From an uncultured Pelagibacteraceae bacterium (GTDB taxonomy: Bacteria > Pseudomonadota > Alphaproteobacteria > Pelagibacterales > Pelagibacteraceae), in contig CACEMT010000001.1 of the NCBI GenBank assembly GCA_902560685.1, positions 91,252-155,251 of the forward strand: a stretch of 64,000 bases of DNA. The letters are read 5' to 3'. The position numbers and the translations under genes were made by a program. Of the stretch, positions 30,180-39,714 are shown piece by piece. The notes under the pieces are model-generated. The model worked only from the letters and a program-made list of their open reading frames with translations. It made no database searches and was not told where the DNA came from. The first letter of the stretch is position 1, and each line of letters begins with the position of its first letter.

Positions 30180-30912
30180 AAATTATATTAAAATTTTAAT
30201 TAAATTAATTTTAAGAAAACCTTTTACTTTTTACTTAGAAATATTAAATTTTTTAAAAGATTATAGAAGTATTAAAAAAAATATATCTAAATCAAACTTT
30301 GAAATTTATCCAAGTCATCCTTATCTTTTTGATAAGGATGATAAAGGTTTAAAGCTGGAATATTTCCATTTTCAAGATCTTTGGGCTTTTAAAACATTGT
30401 CAAAAAATAGTATTTTTGAGTTAGTAGATATTGGTTCAAACTTAAGCTTTATTACCTTTGCATCCTCAGTAAGTAAAATTAAATGTCTTGATATAAGACC
30501 ACACAAAATATATTTAGAAAATGTTGATTTTATTATTGGTGATATAAATAAACTTCCTTTCAATGATAATAGTGTAAATAACTTAAGTTCATTATCGGTT
30601 ATTGAGCATATAGGTTTAGGAAGGTATGGTGATAATATTGACATATTTGGAATGGAAAAATCTGTTAAAGAATTTGAGAGAGTATTAAAAAAAAATGGAA
30701 ATTTAATTGTTTCATTTCCAGTTGGTAGTAAAAATATTATAGAATTTAATGCTCACAGAATATGTAATTTGGAATATATTGATCAACTGTTTGAAAATTA
30801 TATTTTAAAAAACGAAGCTTTTATATATAGAAGTAAATATAATTCGAGAGAAGAATTTAAAAAATCAGGAGAACCCGACTGCGTTGCATGTTTTCATTTT
30901 ATAAAAAAATAA
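30139..30912 (+). CDS. DUF268-type methyltransferase-like protein
   Basis: 257 residues. After a basic, possibly membrane-associated N-terminus, the protein shows FELVDIGSNLSFITFASSV, CLDIRP and LSSLSVIEHIGLGRYGD, the DUF268 pattern, which is methyltransferase-like with a degenerate cofactor loop. The ATG lies 41 bases inside the preceding GT2 gene, suggesting coupling. Function unknown; a role in modifying the same glycan is inferred from position. Confidence 0.72.
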   Translation: MSIFRKKKNLKKFKNYIKILIKLILRKPFTFYLEILNFLKDYRSIKKNISKSNFEIYPSHPYLFDKDDKGLKLEYFHFQDLWAFKTLSKNSIFELVDIGSNLSFITFASSVSKIKCLDIRPHKIYLENVDFIIGDINKLPFNDNSVNNLSSLSVIEHIGLGRYGDNIDIFGMEKSVKEFERVLKKNGNLIVSFPVGSKNIIEFNAHRICNLEYIDQLFENYILKNEAFIYRSKYNSREEFKKSGEPDCVACFHFIKK

Positions 30913-30928
30913 ATAATTTCAAATTTTT

Positions 30929-32128
30929 ATGATCAGTGTATGTGTTATTGGACTCGGTTATGTAGGCTTACCGATATTAGTTAATTTATCAAAAAAATTT
31001 AAGACAACGGGGTATGATATAAATAAACAAAGGATAGAAGATTTAAAAAAAGGCAAAGATTTATTTAATGAATTTAAAAAAAAAACATTAAAAAAAAGGA
31101 AAATAAATTTTACCAACTCAATTGATTTAATAAAAAAATCTAACTTATTTATAATTACTGTTCCGACACCAATTAACAAAAAAAAACAACCAGATTTAAA
31201 TCATTTAAAAGACGTTTGTAATAAACTTTCAAAAATAATAAAAAAAAATGACATAATAATTTTTGAATCTACAGTATATCCTGGCCTCACCAATGATTTC
31301 TGCATTCCTTTGATTGAAAAAAATAATAATTTAAAAGAAGGTGTAGATTTTTATGTGGGCTATAGTCCTGAAAGAGTTAATCCTGGTGATAATAATCATA
31401 CCCTAAAAAATATTAATAAGATACTTGCCTATCCACATAACTACTTAAAAAAAGAATTAATTAAAGTATATTCTTTAATTAGCAAAAAAATTATTTTTTC
31501 AAATAATATAAGAGAAACAGAAACTGCAAAAGTAATAGAAAATATACAAAGAGATGTGAATATTGGATTAATAAATGAATTTTATTTGGTTTGTAAAAGA
31601 CTGAATTTAGACTTTAACAATGTAATAAACTTAGCTTCAAGTAAATGGAATTTTATTAAATTCAAACCTGGTTTAGTAGGAGGTCACTGCCTTCCTGTTG
31701 ACCCATATTATTTTTCATTTATCAGTAAGAAGAACAATTTTAATACCAAAATCACTTTAGCAGGCAGAACAATAAATAACTTAATGACTACAATTGTAAA
31801 AAAAGAAATTACTGAAAAGTTAAAAAAAATTGATCCACAAAAAAATAAGAAAATTTTATTTTGTGGTTTAACATACAAAAAAAATGTAGCGGATTTAAGA
31901 AATTCGCTCGGTCTAAAAATTTTTAAAAGTTTAAAAAAAAATAATAAAAAAATAAGAGGTTATGATCCAACATTAAATAATCAAATTTCAAAAAAAAATA
32001 ATTTAGTTATTTCCTTTAAAGAATTTAAAAGTTTTGATATTTACATACTTGTTACCAATCACTCTATAATCTCAAGAAATTTAAAAAAACTTAATAAAAA
32101 CAAAACAATAATTAACGTTTTAGATTAA
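30929..32128 (+). CDS. UDP-sugar 6-dehydrogenase, TviB/WbpA-like
   Basis: 399 residues. NAD loop GLGYVGLP, VPTPINKKKQPDL, EST-YPG, YSPERVNPGD, the catalytic Cys in GGHCLPVDPYYF (about residue 253) and CGLTYKKNVADLRNS, all conserved in UDP-HexNAc/UDP-glucose dehydrogenases of the TviB type. It oxidises the 6-hydroxyl to give a uronic acid such as UDP-GlcNAcA or UDP-GalNAcA. The UDP-sugar epimerase at 33260 may follow it. ATG start. Confidence 0.9.
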   Translation: MISVCVIGLGYVGLPILVNLSKKFKTTGYDINKQRIEDLKKGKDLFNEFKKKTLKKRKINFTNSIDLIKKSNLFIITVPTPINKKKQPDLNHLKDVCNKLSKIIKKNDIIIFESTVYPGLTNDFCIPLIEKNNNLKEGVDFYVGYSPERVNPGDNNHTLKNINKILAYPHNYLKKELIKVYSLISKKIIFSNNIRETETAKVIENIQRDVNIGLINEFYLVCKRLNLDFNNVINLASSKWNFIKFKPGLVGGHCLPVDPYYFSFISKKNNFNTKITLAGRTINNLMTTIVKKEITEKLKKIDPQKNKKILFCGLTYKKNVADLRNSLGLKIFKSLKKNNKKIRGYDPTLNNQISKKNNLVISFKEFKSFDIYILVTNHSIISRNLKKLNKNKTIINVLD

Positions 32129-32134
32129 TTGTAT

Positions 32135-33229
32135 ATGAGGGTCGCTTACATTGCAGAAACATCTTTGGATAATCGAAGTGCTTACACCCATCATGTAATA
32201 AAAATGTGTGATGCATTTTGTATAAAAAATTGTAAAACGACTCTCATCATTCCTTTCATTGATAAAAAGACAAGTTTTAAAAAAATAAAAAAAAATTTTT
32301 TGTTAACATCAAAAAAAAAATTTTTAATAAAAACGATTTTAAATTTTAAAGTTAGCAACTTTTTAACAAGGATACTATTTGGTTTTAAAGTTGCAAATCA
32401 TTTGAGCAAAAATTGTCCTGAATTAATTATAACCAGAAGTTTTATATCAAGTATTTTTTTTACTTTTTTTAAAATAAATCATTTTTTAGAAATTCACTCT
32501 GAATTTAGAGGACTTACAAGATTCCTAATGATTAATTTAAATTTTTTGAATTCAAGATATATTTTGAAGATAATATTAATTTCCAAAGCTTTAAATAAAA
32601 GAATATTTAAATTAAATAAAAAAAATTTTTTAATACTCCATGATGCTGTTGATATTAAAAACTTTAAATATAAAAAATTTAAAAATAAAATTAAAAAAGC
32701 AACATATGTTGGTAGTTTTTATAAAGGAAAAGGTATTGAATTTATTTTACAACTTGCTGATAAATTCAAAGACTTAGAATTCAATTTATACGGAGATTCT
32801 AAAAAAAATTATTATAACATTTCAAAAAATGTAAAAATTCATGGATATGTAAATTATGAGAGAGTTCCAAATATCCTGTCTAAATCTGATATATTACTTT
32901 TGCCAAGTGCAAATATACAATATGGAAGAACCAAAAATATAAATATCGCAAACTATAACTCACCACTTAAAATGTTTGACTATTTAGCCTCAGGTAAAAT
33001 AATTGTTTCATCAAAACGTGATGGAATATGTGAAATTTTAAAACATAATTATAATGCTGTAGTAGTTAAAGAATATCAAACCAAAGCTTGGATTAAATAT
33101 TTAAGAAATATACTTGATAATAAATATAATTTAAAAAAAATAAGACTTAATTCAATTAAAACTGCAAAGAAGTATACTTGGAAAAATAGAGTAAATAAAA
33201 TTTTATTAGTACATAAGTCTTTAATTTAA
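32135..33229 (+). CDS. GT4 family glycosyltransferase
   Basis: 364 residues from the ATG at 32135; an in-frame TTG lies two codons earlier. GT-B fold with ATYVGSFYKGKGIEF, HGYVNYERVPNILSKSDILLLPS, and the donor-site loop SPLKMFDYLASGKIIVSS. These are GT4 markers. Single hydrophobic-looking patch around the N-terminal third but no clear signal peptide. Acts in the cytoplasm. Sugar unknown. Confidence 0.85.
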   Translation: MRVAYIAETSLDNRSAYTHHVIKMCDAFCIKNCKTTLIIPFIDKKTSFKKIKKNFLLTSKKKFLIKTILNFKVSNFLTRILFGFKVANHLSKNCPELIITRSFISSIFFTFFKINHFLEIHSEFRGLTRFLMINLNFLNSRYILKIILISKALNKRIFKLNKKNFLILHDAVDIKNFKYKKFKNKIKKATYVGSFYKGKGIEFILQLADKFKDLEFNLYGDSKKNYYNISKNVKIHGYVNYERVPNILSKSDILLLPSANIQYGRTKNINIANYNSPLKMFDYLASGKIIVSSKRDGICEILKHNYNAVVVKEYQTKAWIKYLRNILDNKYNLKKIRLNSIKTAKKYTWKNRVNKILLVHKSLI

Positions 33230-33259
33230 TAATTATATGTGTTTAATACATAAATTTTT

Positions 33260-34222
33260 ATGAAAATATTAATTACAGGAGTTGCTGGATTTATTGGATT
33301 TAGTTTTGCAAAATATTTGCTTGAAAAAAAATATAATATAATTGGATTAGATAACCTTAATGATTATTATGATGTTAATTTAAAAAAAAGAAGACTTAAG
33401 CAACTATCTAAATCAAATAATTTCAAATTTTATAAAGTAGATTTAACAGAAAAAATTAAAATTGAAAAAATTTTTAAAAATAATAAGATAGATTTTATCT
33501 TTCATTTTGCAGCACAAGCTGGCGTAAGACACTCAATCGATCATCCAAGAAAGTATATTGATAGTAACATACTTGGTTTTTATAACTTAATTGAGAATGT
33601 TAAAAATCATAATATTAAAAGATTATTTTATGCCTCTTCTAGTTCTGTTTATGGCGAGAATAAAAATTTTCCCTTGAATGAAAAGGAAAATATATTTCCA
33701 AAAAATATATATGCTTTATCAAAAAAAATTAATGAAGAAATAGGTTTTATTTTTAATAAATATTATAATACAAAATTAACTGGACTTAGATTTTTTACAG
33801 TTTATGGGGAATGGGGCAGGCCAGATATGATGATGATGAAATATATAGATTGCTTTTACAAAAAGAAATTATTCTACCTTAATAATTATGGAAATCATTC
33901 AAGAGATTTTACTTATATAGGCGATGTAGTTAATATTTTGTATTTATTACTTAAAAAACAAAAAAAACTAAAGGATTTTGACTTGTTAAATATCTGCTCA
34001 AATCAACCAATAAATTTAAAAAAAATTATTTCATTTATGAAAAAAAATAAAATTAATCCAAAAATAAAAAAAATCTCTCTTCAAAAGGCCGATATAATAA
34101 AAACACATGGAGATAATCAAAAACTTTTAAAAATTATAAAATATAATAAATTTAGTAATTGGCAAAATTCTGTTGAAAAAACAATTATTTGGTACCAAAA
34201 AAATATGATAAAAAAAAATTAA
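33260..34222 (+). CDS. UDP-sugar 4-epimerase, WbpP/UDP-glucuronate epimerase-like
   Basis: 320 residues. NAD loop TGVAGFIGF, FAAQAGVRHSIDHPRKYI, SSSSVYG, YALSK catalytic pair and GEWGRPDMM are all features of the UDP-glucuronate/UDP-HexNAc epimerase group. It could convert UDP-GlcNAcA to UDP-GalNAcA after the dehydrogenase at 30929. ATG start 30 bases after the GT4 gene. Convergent with the next gene. Confidence 0.88.
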   Translation: MKILITGVAGFIGFSFAKYLLEKKYNIIGLDNLNDYYDVNLKKRRLKQLSKSNNFKFYKVDLTEKIKIEKIFKNNKIDFIFHFAAQAGVRHSIDHPRKYIDSNILGFYNLIENVKNHNIKRLFYASSSSVYGENKNFPLNEKENIFPKNIYALSKKINEEIGFIFNKYYNTKLTGLRFFTVYGEWGRPDMMMMKYIDCFYKKKLFYLNNYGNHSRDFTYIGDVVNILYLLLKKQKKLKDFDLLNICSNQPINLKKIISFMKKNKINPKIKKISLQKADIIKTHGDNQKLLKIIKYNKFSNWQNSVEKTIIWYQKNMIKKN

Positions 34223-34269
34223 AATAATTTAATATTTTAAAATTGCACGTTTTTTATACTGAGTTAACT

Positions 34270-35361
34270 TTAATTTTTTAATACCTCAAAATATTCTTTT
34301 AAATTTAGTTCATAATCGAATCTATTTATTCTTGATAATGCAAATTTTATTTTTTCTTTTCTAATTTTCTTATTTTTTGAATAAAAAATAATTTTTCTAG
34401 CTAAATCTTTATAATTTCCTACTTTAAATAACTCTCCGCCTCTCCCATTATCTAAGATTTCTTTAGGACCCGTTGGACAATTGCTAGAAATTATAAATTT
34501 ATTTAAAACTATAGCTTCCAGAAGAATATTTGGAAGTCCTTCGTGTAAGGATGTTAAAAGTAAAAAATCAGCTTGTTTTATATATGGATAAGGATTTTTT
34601 TTATAATCTAAAATTTTTACACTTTTCTTAAGCTTATTTGTTTCTATAAATTGTAAAATTTTTTTTTTTAAACGACCCCTCCCCATTATAACTGCTTCAA
34701 ATTTAATCCTTTTTTTTAAAAGAGTTAGAGCTTTTAAAAAAGTAATATGATCTTTTTCCTCTGAAAATCTACCAACATGAATAATTTTTAAAAAATTTTT
34801 ATTTAAGTAGATACTTTTAGTTTTTTTTTTAGATAATTTAATTATTTCTTTTCTATTTAAAGGATTATAAATGCATTTAGCATTTATTTTATAAGCTAAT
34901 TTAAATTTTTTTCTTGTTTCAATACTATTAACGATATTTTTGTTAGCTAAGGGTAGAATTTTTTTAAAGACTAAACTTTTTATAAAATTATTTGCCCAAT
35001 CATCAGGAAAACTATTTGATCTTGTTATTACATTTATAGAAAAAATTTTACAAATAATAATAGCATAAATATTTGATTGGAAGCTTAAAACTAAGATTTT
35101 TCTATCTTGTAAAATTTTTTTAATTAAAAAAAATATTGATATAAAGGTTTTAATGCCTCTTCCAAAAATGTCCCATATTTCACTATCTGGACATAAAAAT
35201 TCAATTCTTTTATTAAAATTTTTTTTTGCCTTTTTTGAAGCAGAAATTACTGTTAATTGTTTAAATCTATTACTTAGATAATTTGAAATAATAAACAAAT
35301 TTTTTTCTGCCCCACCTTTTTCAATAGATGGAATGAACAGGATAACTTTTTTTTGATTCAT
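34270..35361 (-). CDS. GT4 family glycosyltransferase (paralog A)
   Basis: 363 residues. GT-B fold: IEKGGAEKNLFIISNYL, VITRSNSFPDDW, IIHVGRFSEEKDHITFLKAL, and donor-site HEGLPNILLEAIVLNKFIISSNCPTGPKEIL. The latter is the EX7E motif of GT4. It is a paralog of 36629-37723, which has the same landmarks in the same order. The two paralogs lie on the minus strand on either side of a plus-strand GT4 gene. Convergent with the epimerase and divergent from 35474. Confidence 0.88.
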   Translation of the reverse strand: MNQKKVILFIPSIEKGGAEKNLFIISNYLSNRFKQLTVISASKKAKKNFNKRIEFLCPDSEIWDIFGRGIKTFISIFFLIKKILQDRKILVLSFQSNIYAIIICKIFSINVITRSNSFPDDWANNFIKSLVFKKILPLANKNIVNSIETRKKFKLAYKINAKCIYNPLNRKEIIKLSKKKTKSIYLNKNFLKIIHVGRFSEEKDHITFLKALTLLKKRIKFEAVIMGRGRLKKKILQFIETNKLKKSVKILDYKKNPYPYIKQADFLLLTSLHEGLPNILLEAIVLNKFIISSNCPTGPKEILDNGRGGELFKVGNYKDLARKIIFYSKNKKIRKEKIKFALSRINRFDYELNLKEYFEVLKN

Positions 35362-35473
35362 ATAAATATTTTTATTTAAAAAACATTAAATTAATTAGCA
35401 AAACTATTAACCATTATTAGTATTAAGAGTTTTTTAATAGTGAGAGATATATTATAAATCATTTATATTTAAA

Positions 35474-36619
35474 ATGAAAAAAAAAGTTTTTTACTGGTCA
35501 CCCCATATAAATGAACAAATTGCTACTGTGAAAGCCGTAGTTAATTCTGCTTTTAGTTTAGTTGAATATGACAAGAACTATGAACCAGTAATCTTAAATG
35601 TTTTTGGTGAATGGAATTCTTTAAAAAATTTATTGAATGAAAAAAATTTAAATTTTAAAAACTTAATCAATTTAAATATAAAACTACCAATTAATGGTTT
35701 TATAAAAAGCAGAATATTTTATACTTTTTTATCTTTTATAATTTTAATACCTCTCTATAAATTTCTAAAAAAAGAAAAGCCAGATTATTTGATTATTCAC
35801 TTAATTACAGTACCAGTTTTAGTTTTGTGCTTTTTCTTCAATTTTAAAACAAAATTTATTTTAAGAATATCTGGATATCCAAAACTTCACTTTTTACGGA
35901 AAATTTTTTGGAGAATAGCTTCAAAAAAAATATACAAAATATTTACGCCTACAGAAATTACAAAAAAAATGCTTATTGAAAATGGGGTTTTTAGTGAAGA
36001 TCAAATCTTCTTATTAAGAGATCCTATAATTTCAATTAAAAATTTAAATATTCTTAAAACAAAAAAAATAGATGATAATTTTGAATTTGATAATTATATC
36101 TTGTCAATTGGTAGATTGACTAGACAAAAAAATTTTCAATTTTTAATTAAAGCATATGCTCATGTGAAACAAGAAGTAACAAATTTACCAAAATTATTAA
36201 TTATTGGTGAAGGCGAAGAAAAGAATAATTTAACTGAAAAAATTAGAGAATATAAGGTAGAAAAAGATGTGCTTCTTTTAGGATACAGAAATAACGTTTT
36301 TCAATATTTAAATAAATCACTATTTTTTTTACTTTCATCAGATTGGGAAGATCCAGGATTTGTTTTATTAGAAGCTGCGGCAAGTAATAAATTAATTTTG
36401 TCTAGTAATGTTTTAAGTGGACCAAAAGAATTTCTATATAATAAAAGTTCTGGTTTTTTATATGAAAAAGAAAATTTTACAGATTTTAAAAATAAAATTA
36501 AACATATTTTAAATAATATTGATTCGAAAGAAATTTATTTAAAAAAAGTAAACGCAAAAAAAAATTCAAAAAACTATACAATATTTTATCATTATAAAGA
36601 ATTATCAAAACTTTTGTAA
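35474..36619 (+). CDS. GT4 family glycosyltransferase
   Basis: 381 residues with ILSIGRLTRQKNFQFLIKAY, IIGEGEEKNNL and the EX7E-like donor loop WEDPGFVLLEAAASNKLILSSN. A hydrophobic segment near residues 75-95 may lie at the membrane. Divergent from paralog A across 112 bases, where I see no operator palindrome. Convergent with paralog B, stop to stop 9 bases. Confidence 0.85.
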   Translation: MKKKVFYWSPHINEQIATVKAVVNSAFSLVEYDKNYEPVILNVFGEWNSLKNLLNEKNLNFKNLINLNIKLPINGFIKSRIFYTFLSFIILIPLYKFLKKEKPDYLIIHLITVPVLVLCFFFNFKTKFILRISGYPKLHFLRKIFWRIASKKIYKIFTPTEITKKMLIENGVFSEDQIFLLRDPIISIKNLNILKTKKIDDNFEFDNYILSIGRLTRQKNFQFLIKAYAHVKQEVTNLPKLLIIGEGEEKNNLTEKIREYKVEKDVLLLGYRNNVFQYLNKSLFFLLSSDWEDPGFVLLEAAASNKLILSSNVLSGPKEFLYNKSSGFLYEKENFTDFKNKIKHILNNIDSKEIYLKKVNAKKNSKNYTIFYHYKELSKLL

Positions 36620-36628
36620 AAGAAATAA

Positions 36629-37723
36629 TTAAATTTCTGTTCTTATAGTTTCATAATATTTATTTAAATTATTCTTAAAATCAAATCTTTCAAGTCCTAC
36701 TTGTGAGGTTTTATTCATAATAAAACATTTTTTTTTATTTTTATGAAAATAAACTATTTTTTTTGCAAGTTCTTTGTAGTTTTTAGATTTAAATAACAAT
36801 CCTCCCTTACCATTATTTAATATTTCTCTAGGACCGGTTGGGCAATTACTTGATATAATAAATTTTTTAAGACAAATTGCTTCAAGCAAAACGTTTGGAA
36901 GGCCTTCATAAATAGATGATAAAACAAATATATCAGAATGTTTTATTAATGGATAAGGGTTTTTTTTATAACTAATTATTTTTATAATTTTATTTAATTT
37001 TTTTTTTTTAATAAAATTTAGTAAATTATTCTTTTCCCTACCATTTCCGACTATTAAAACGTTAATTTTAATTTTTTCCTTAACTAAATTAATTGCTTTA
37101 ATTAAAGTCATTTGATCCTTTTGATCAATAAGTCTACCTACATTAATTATTTTTAAACAATCTTTACCAAAATAACTCTGAGTTTTTTGTTTAGATTTAT
37201 TTATAATCTCTTTTTTATTTAAAGGATTATAAATACAAGTAGCTTTTATATTATATCTTTTTTTAAACTGTTTTTTGAAATCAATACTATTTACAATTAT
37301 TTTATTGGCACTGCTCAGAATGTTTTTAAAGAAAAAATGCTTAAATATATTTTGAGACCATCCATTAGGAGATGTGTTTGACCTTACAATTACTTTTACA
37401 CCTAATATTTTGCAGAGTAGTGTACAATAAATATTTCCTTGAAATGAAAAAACTAATATATTTTTATCTTTAATTATTTCTAAAAACAGAAGAAATAAAC
37501 AAAGGAAAAATTTTTTTCTCCTTCCAAAGTAATTAAAAAAATTATTCCTAAAGAAAATTAATTTAATTTTTTTGTCAAATTTATTTTTAAATTTATTTGA
37601 TATTGTTATTATAGAAATATTATTGATTTTTTTAATAAGAAAATTTGAAATTAAAAATAAATTTTTTTCAACACCCCCATCTTCAATTGATGGCATAAAT
37701 ATGACTATTTTTTTTTTTTTCAC
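36629..37723 (-). CDS. GT4 family glycosyltransferase (paralog B)
   Basis: 364 residues, GTG start. Same landmarks as paralog A: IEDGGVEKNLFLISNFL, RSNTSPNGW, INVGRLIDQKDQMTLIKAI, and YEGLPNVLLEAICLKKFIISSNCPTGPREIL. Resemblance is moderate overall, so the duplication is not recent. The pair may add successive residues of one repeat, or one may be specialised for a different acceptor. Confidence 0.88.
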   Translation of the reverse strand: MKKKKIVIFMPSIEDGGVEKNLFLISNFLIKKINNISIITISNKFKNKFDKKIKLIFFRNNFFNYFGRRKKFFLCLFLLFLEIIKDKNILVFSFQGNIYCTLLCKILGVKVIVRSNTSPNGWSQNIFKHFFFKNILSSANKIIVNSIDFKKQFKKRYNIKATCIYNPLNKKEIINKSKQKTQSYFGKDCLKIINVGRLIDQKDQMTLIKAINLVKEKIKINVLIVGNGREKNNLLNFIKKKKLNKIIKIISYKKNPYPLIKHSDIFVLSSIYEGLPNVLLEAICLKKFIISSNCPTGPREILNNGKGGLLFKSKNYKELAKKIVYFHKNKKKCFIMNKTSQVGLERFDFKNNLNKYYETIRTEI

Positions 37724-37778
37724 CTTAAAAATTATAAAAGTTTATTTTATTATTAATTGAATATATAAACTTAATTTT

Positions 37779-38579
37779 ATGAAAAAACAAAATACTTTAA
37801 TTTCAATATTAATAATTAATTATAACAATCACAGTCTGCTCAAAAGGTCAATCGAATCTTGTTTAAAACAAAGTTATAAAAATATAGAAATATTAATTTT
37901 TGATGATCAGTCAGATGACAGTTCTCCAAATGTTTTAAAAAAATTTATAAAAAATAAAAAAATAAAAATTTTTTTTAATAAAAATAAAAAAGCTAATATA
38001 GCTGCTTTAGATGCAGCTAATGGGTATTACTTTTTGTTTAAAAAATCTAAAGGAAAAATTATTTGTTTATTGGATAGTGATGATTTTTATCATAAGGATA
38101 AAATTTTTAAGATTTATGATTGTTTTGAGAAAAATAAATCATATGATTTTATTCAAAATTTACCAATAATTGTTGAAAATAATATAAAAAATTATAAAAA
38201 AAATAGAAATAATATTTTTAGCTATTGGCCTTATTTTGCACCCGAAAGTTGTATAAATTTTAGAAGAAATTTTATGTTAAGATTTTTAAAAAAAAATAAA
38301 TATTTAAATCACAAATTTACAAATGTTTGGCTAGGTTTCAGGATGGGTGTATATGCTTTTTTTATTGAAAATACGTTTATGACATTAAACGAAAATATTA
38401 CTTATTACAAAAGTTATGGGGAGTCTAAAAAATATTTTACATTAGGTTATAGCTGGTTTATTAGAAGAAAAAATTCGTTTGATTATCTTTCTAAAATATC
38501 AAAAAAAAAATATAAATATAAATTGAACTTTGATTATTTTATTACTTTAATTTTTTCAAAAATGTTAAAATATTTATAA
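37779..38579 (+). CDS. GT2 family glycosyltransferase
   Basis: 266 residues with a GT-A core: ISILIINYNNHSLLKRSIESCLKQSY-type opening, ILIFDDQSDDSS, and KSKGKIICLLDSDDFYHKDK (DxD). ATG start. Followed by the WecE-like gene after a single base. Transfers a sugar in the cytoplasm; specificity unknown. Confidence 0.85.
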   Translation: MKKQNTLISILIINYNNHSLLKRSIESCLKQSYKNIEILIFDDQSDDSSPNVLKKFIKNKKIKIFFNKNKKANIAALDAANGYYFLFKKSKGKIICLLDSDDFYHKDKIFKIYDCFEKNKSYDFIQNLPIIVENNIKNYKKNRNNIFSYWPYFAPESCINFRRNFMLRFLKKNKYLNHKFTNVWLGFRMGVYAFFIENTFMTLNENITYYKSYGESKKYFTLGYSWFIRRKNSFDYLSKISKKKYKYKLNFDYFITLIFSKMLKYL

Positions 38580-38580
38580 G

Positions 38581-39714
38581 ATGAGTAAAAAACATATAAA
38601 ATTTAACATTCCGTATAATTCCAAATTTTCAAAAAAAAATATATTGAAAGTTTTTAAAAATAATAAGTTTGCTGATGGTGAATTTCAAAATAAATGTAAA
38701 TTATTTATTGAACAAAAAATTAATTCAAAGTGTGTTGAGCTAACTCACAGCTGTTCAAGTGCATTAGAAATTGCAATGTTATTAATTGATTTGAAAAAAA
38801 ATGACGAGGTCATCATGCCTTCATATACATTCACATCCACAGCAAATGCCGTATTACTTAGAGGTGCTAAGCCAGTTTTTGTAGATGTGCGTTCTGATGA
38901 TGTCAATTTGGATCCAAAACTAGTTGAAAAAAAAATAAATAAAAAAACTAAAGCGATAATTGTTGTCCATTATGCAGGTTTTTCTTGTGATATGAATTAT
39001 TTTTTAAAATTAAAAAAAAAATATAATATTTATTTGATTGAGGATGCCGCTCATGCGTTTTTAGGAAAATACAATGATAAATATCTTGGTACAATTGGAG
39101 ATTTTGGAGCTTTTAGTTTTCATGAAACAAAGAATTTTGTTGGAGGCCAATGTGGCGCTCTCTCAATAAATAATCTCAAATTTCATAAAAAAGCAAAAAT
39201 TATCCTTGATAAAGGAACAGACAGATCTTTGGTTAAAAATAAAAAAAAATATTATTCCTGGAAAGGCATAGGTTCAGAATATAGAGCAACCGAATTATCA
39301 TCAGCATTACTTTTTGGTCAATTGATAAAGTGTAATTATATACAAAAAGCCAGAGAAAAAATTTGGAATAAATATTTTAATAAATTTTATAAAATTAATG
39401 ATAAAAATTTTTATATATTAAATAAAAGTAATAAATTTAAAATAAGTGCCCATCATGTTTTTGCTTTAATTTTTAAGAGTTTAAGCTTAAGAAATAGATT
39501 TATACTTTACATGAAAAAAAAAGGTATAGATTGTTTTTTTCATTATTATCCTCTTCACATGTCAAATTTTGGAAAAAAAATAAAAAAAATTAAACTTCCT
39601 GTAACAGAGAAAATTTATTATGGGTTAGTTAGATTACCATTACATCCCTCTCTAAACGTAAGTGAAGTAAATAAAGTTATTAAAATTGCAGAAAAATTTA
39701 TTAGGTCAATTTAA
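38581..39714 (+). CDS. wecE: dTDP-4-amino-4,6-dideoxygalactose transaminase-like
   Basis: 377 residues. VELTHSCSSALE, MPSYTFTSTANAVLLRGAKPVFVD, IEDAAHAF (Asp155), PLP Lys184 in FHETKNFVGGQ, KGTDRS and SEYRATELSSALL follow the WecE/RffA pattern closely. It makes dTDP-4-amino-4,6-dideoxygalactose. Its acetyltransferase partner (WecD) is not visible nearby. The dTDP-sugar enzymes RmlA and RmlB are not in the window either and may be elsewhere. Its stop overlaps the convergent acyltransferase by 4 bases. Confidence 0.87.
   Translation: MSKKHIKFNIPYNSKFSKKNILKVFKNNKFADGEFQNKCKLFIEQKINSKCVELTHSCSSALEIAMLLIDLKKNDEVIMPSYTFTSTANAVLLRGAKPVFVDVRSDDVNLDPKLVEKKINKKTKAIIVVHYAGFSCDMNYFLKLKKKYNIYLIEDAAHAFLGKYNDKYLGTIGDFGAFSFHETKNFVGGQCGALSINNLKFHKKAKIILDKGTDRSLVKNKKKYYSWKGIGSEYRATELSSALLFGQLIKCNYIQKAREKIWNKYFNKFYKINDKNFYILNKSNKFKISAHHVFALIFKSLSLRNRFILYMKKKGIDCFFHYYPLHMSNFGKKIKKIKLPVTEKIYYGLVRLPLHPSLNVSEVNKVIKIAEKFIRSI

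Noticed and set aside
34223-34269. A/T-rich inverted sequence between convergent genes as a terminator
   Set aside because: The stem is made of A and T only and has no stable core; no clear Rho-independent terminator can be supported anywhere in the window.
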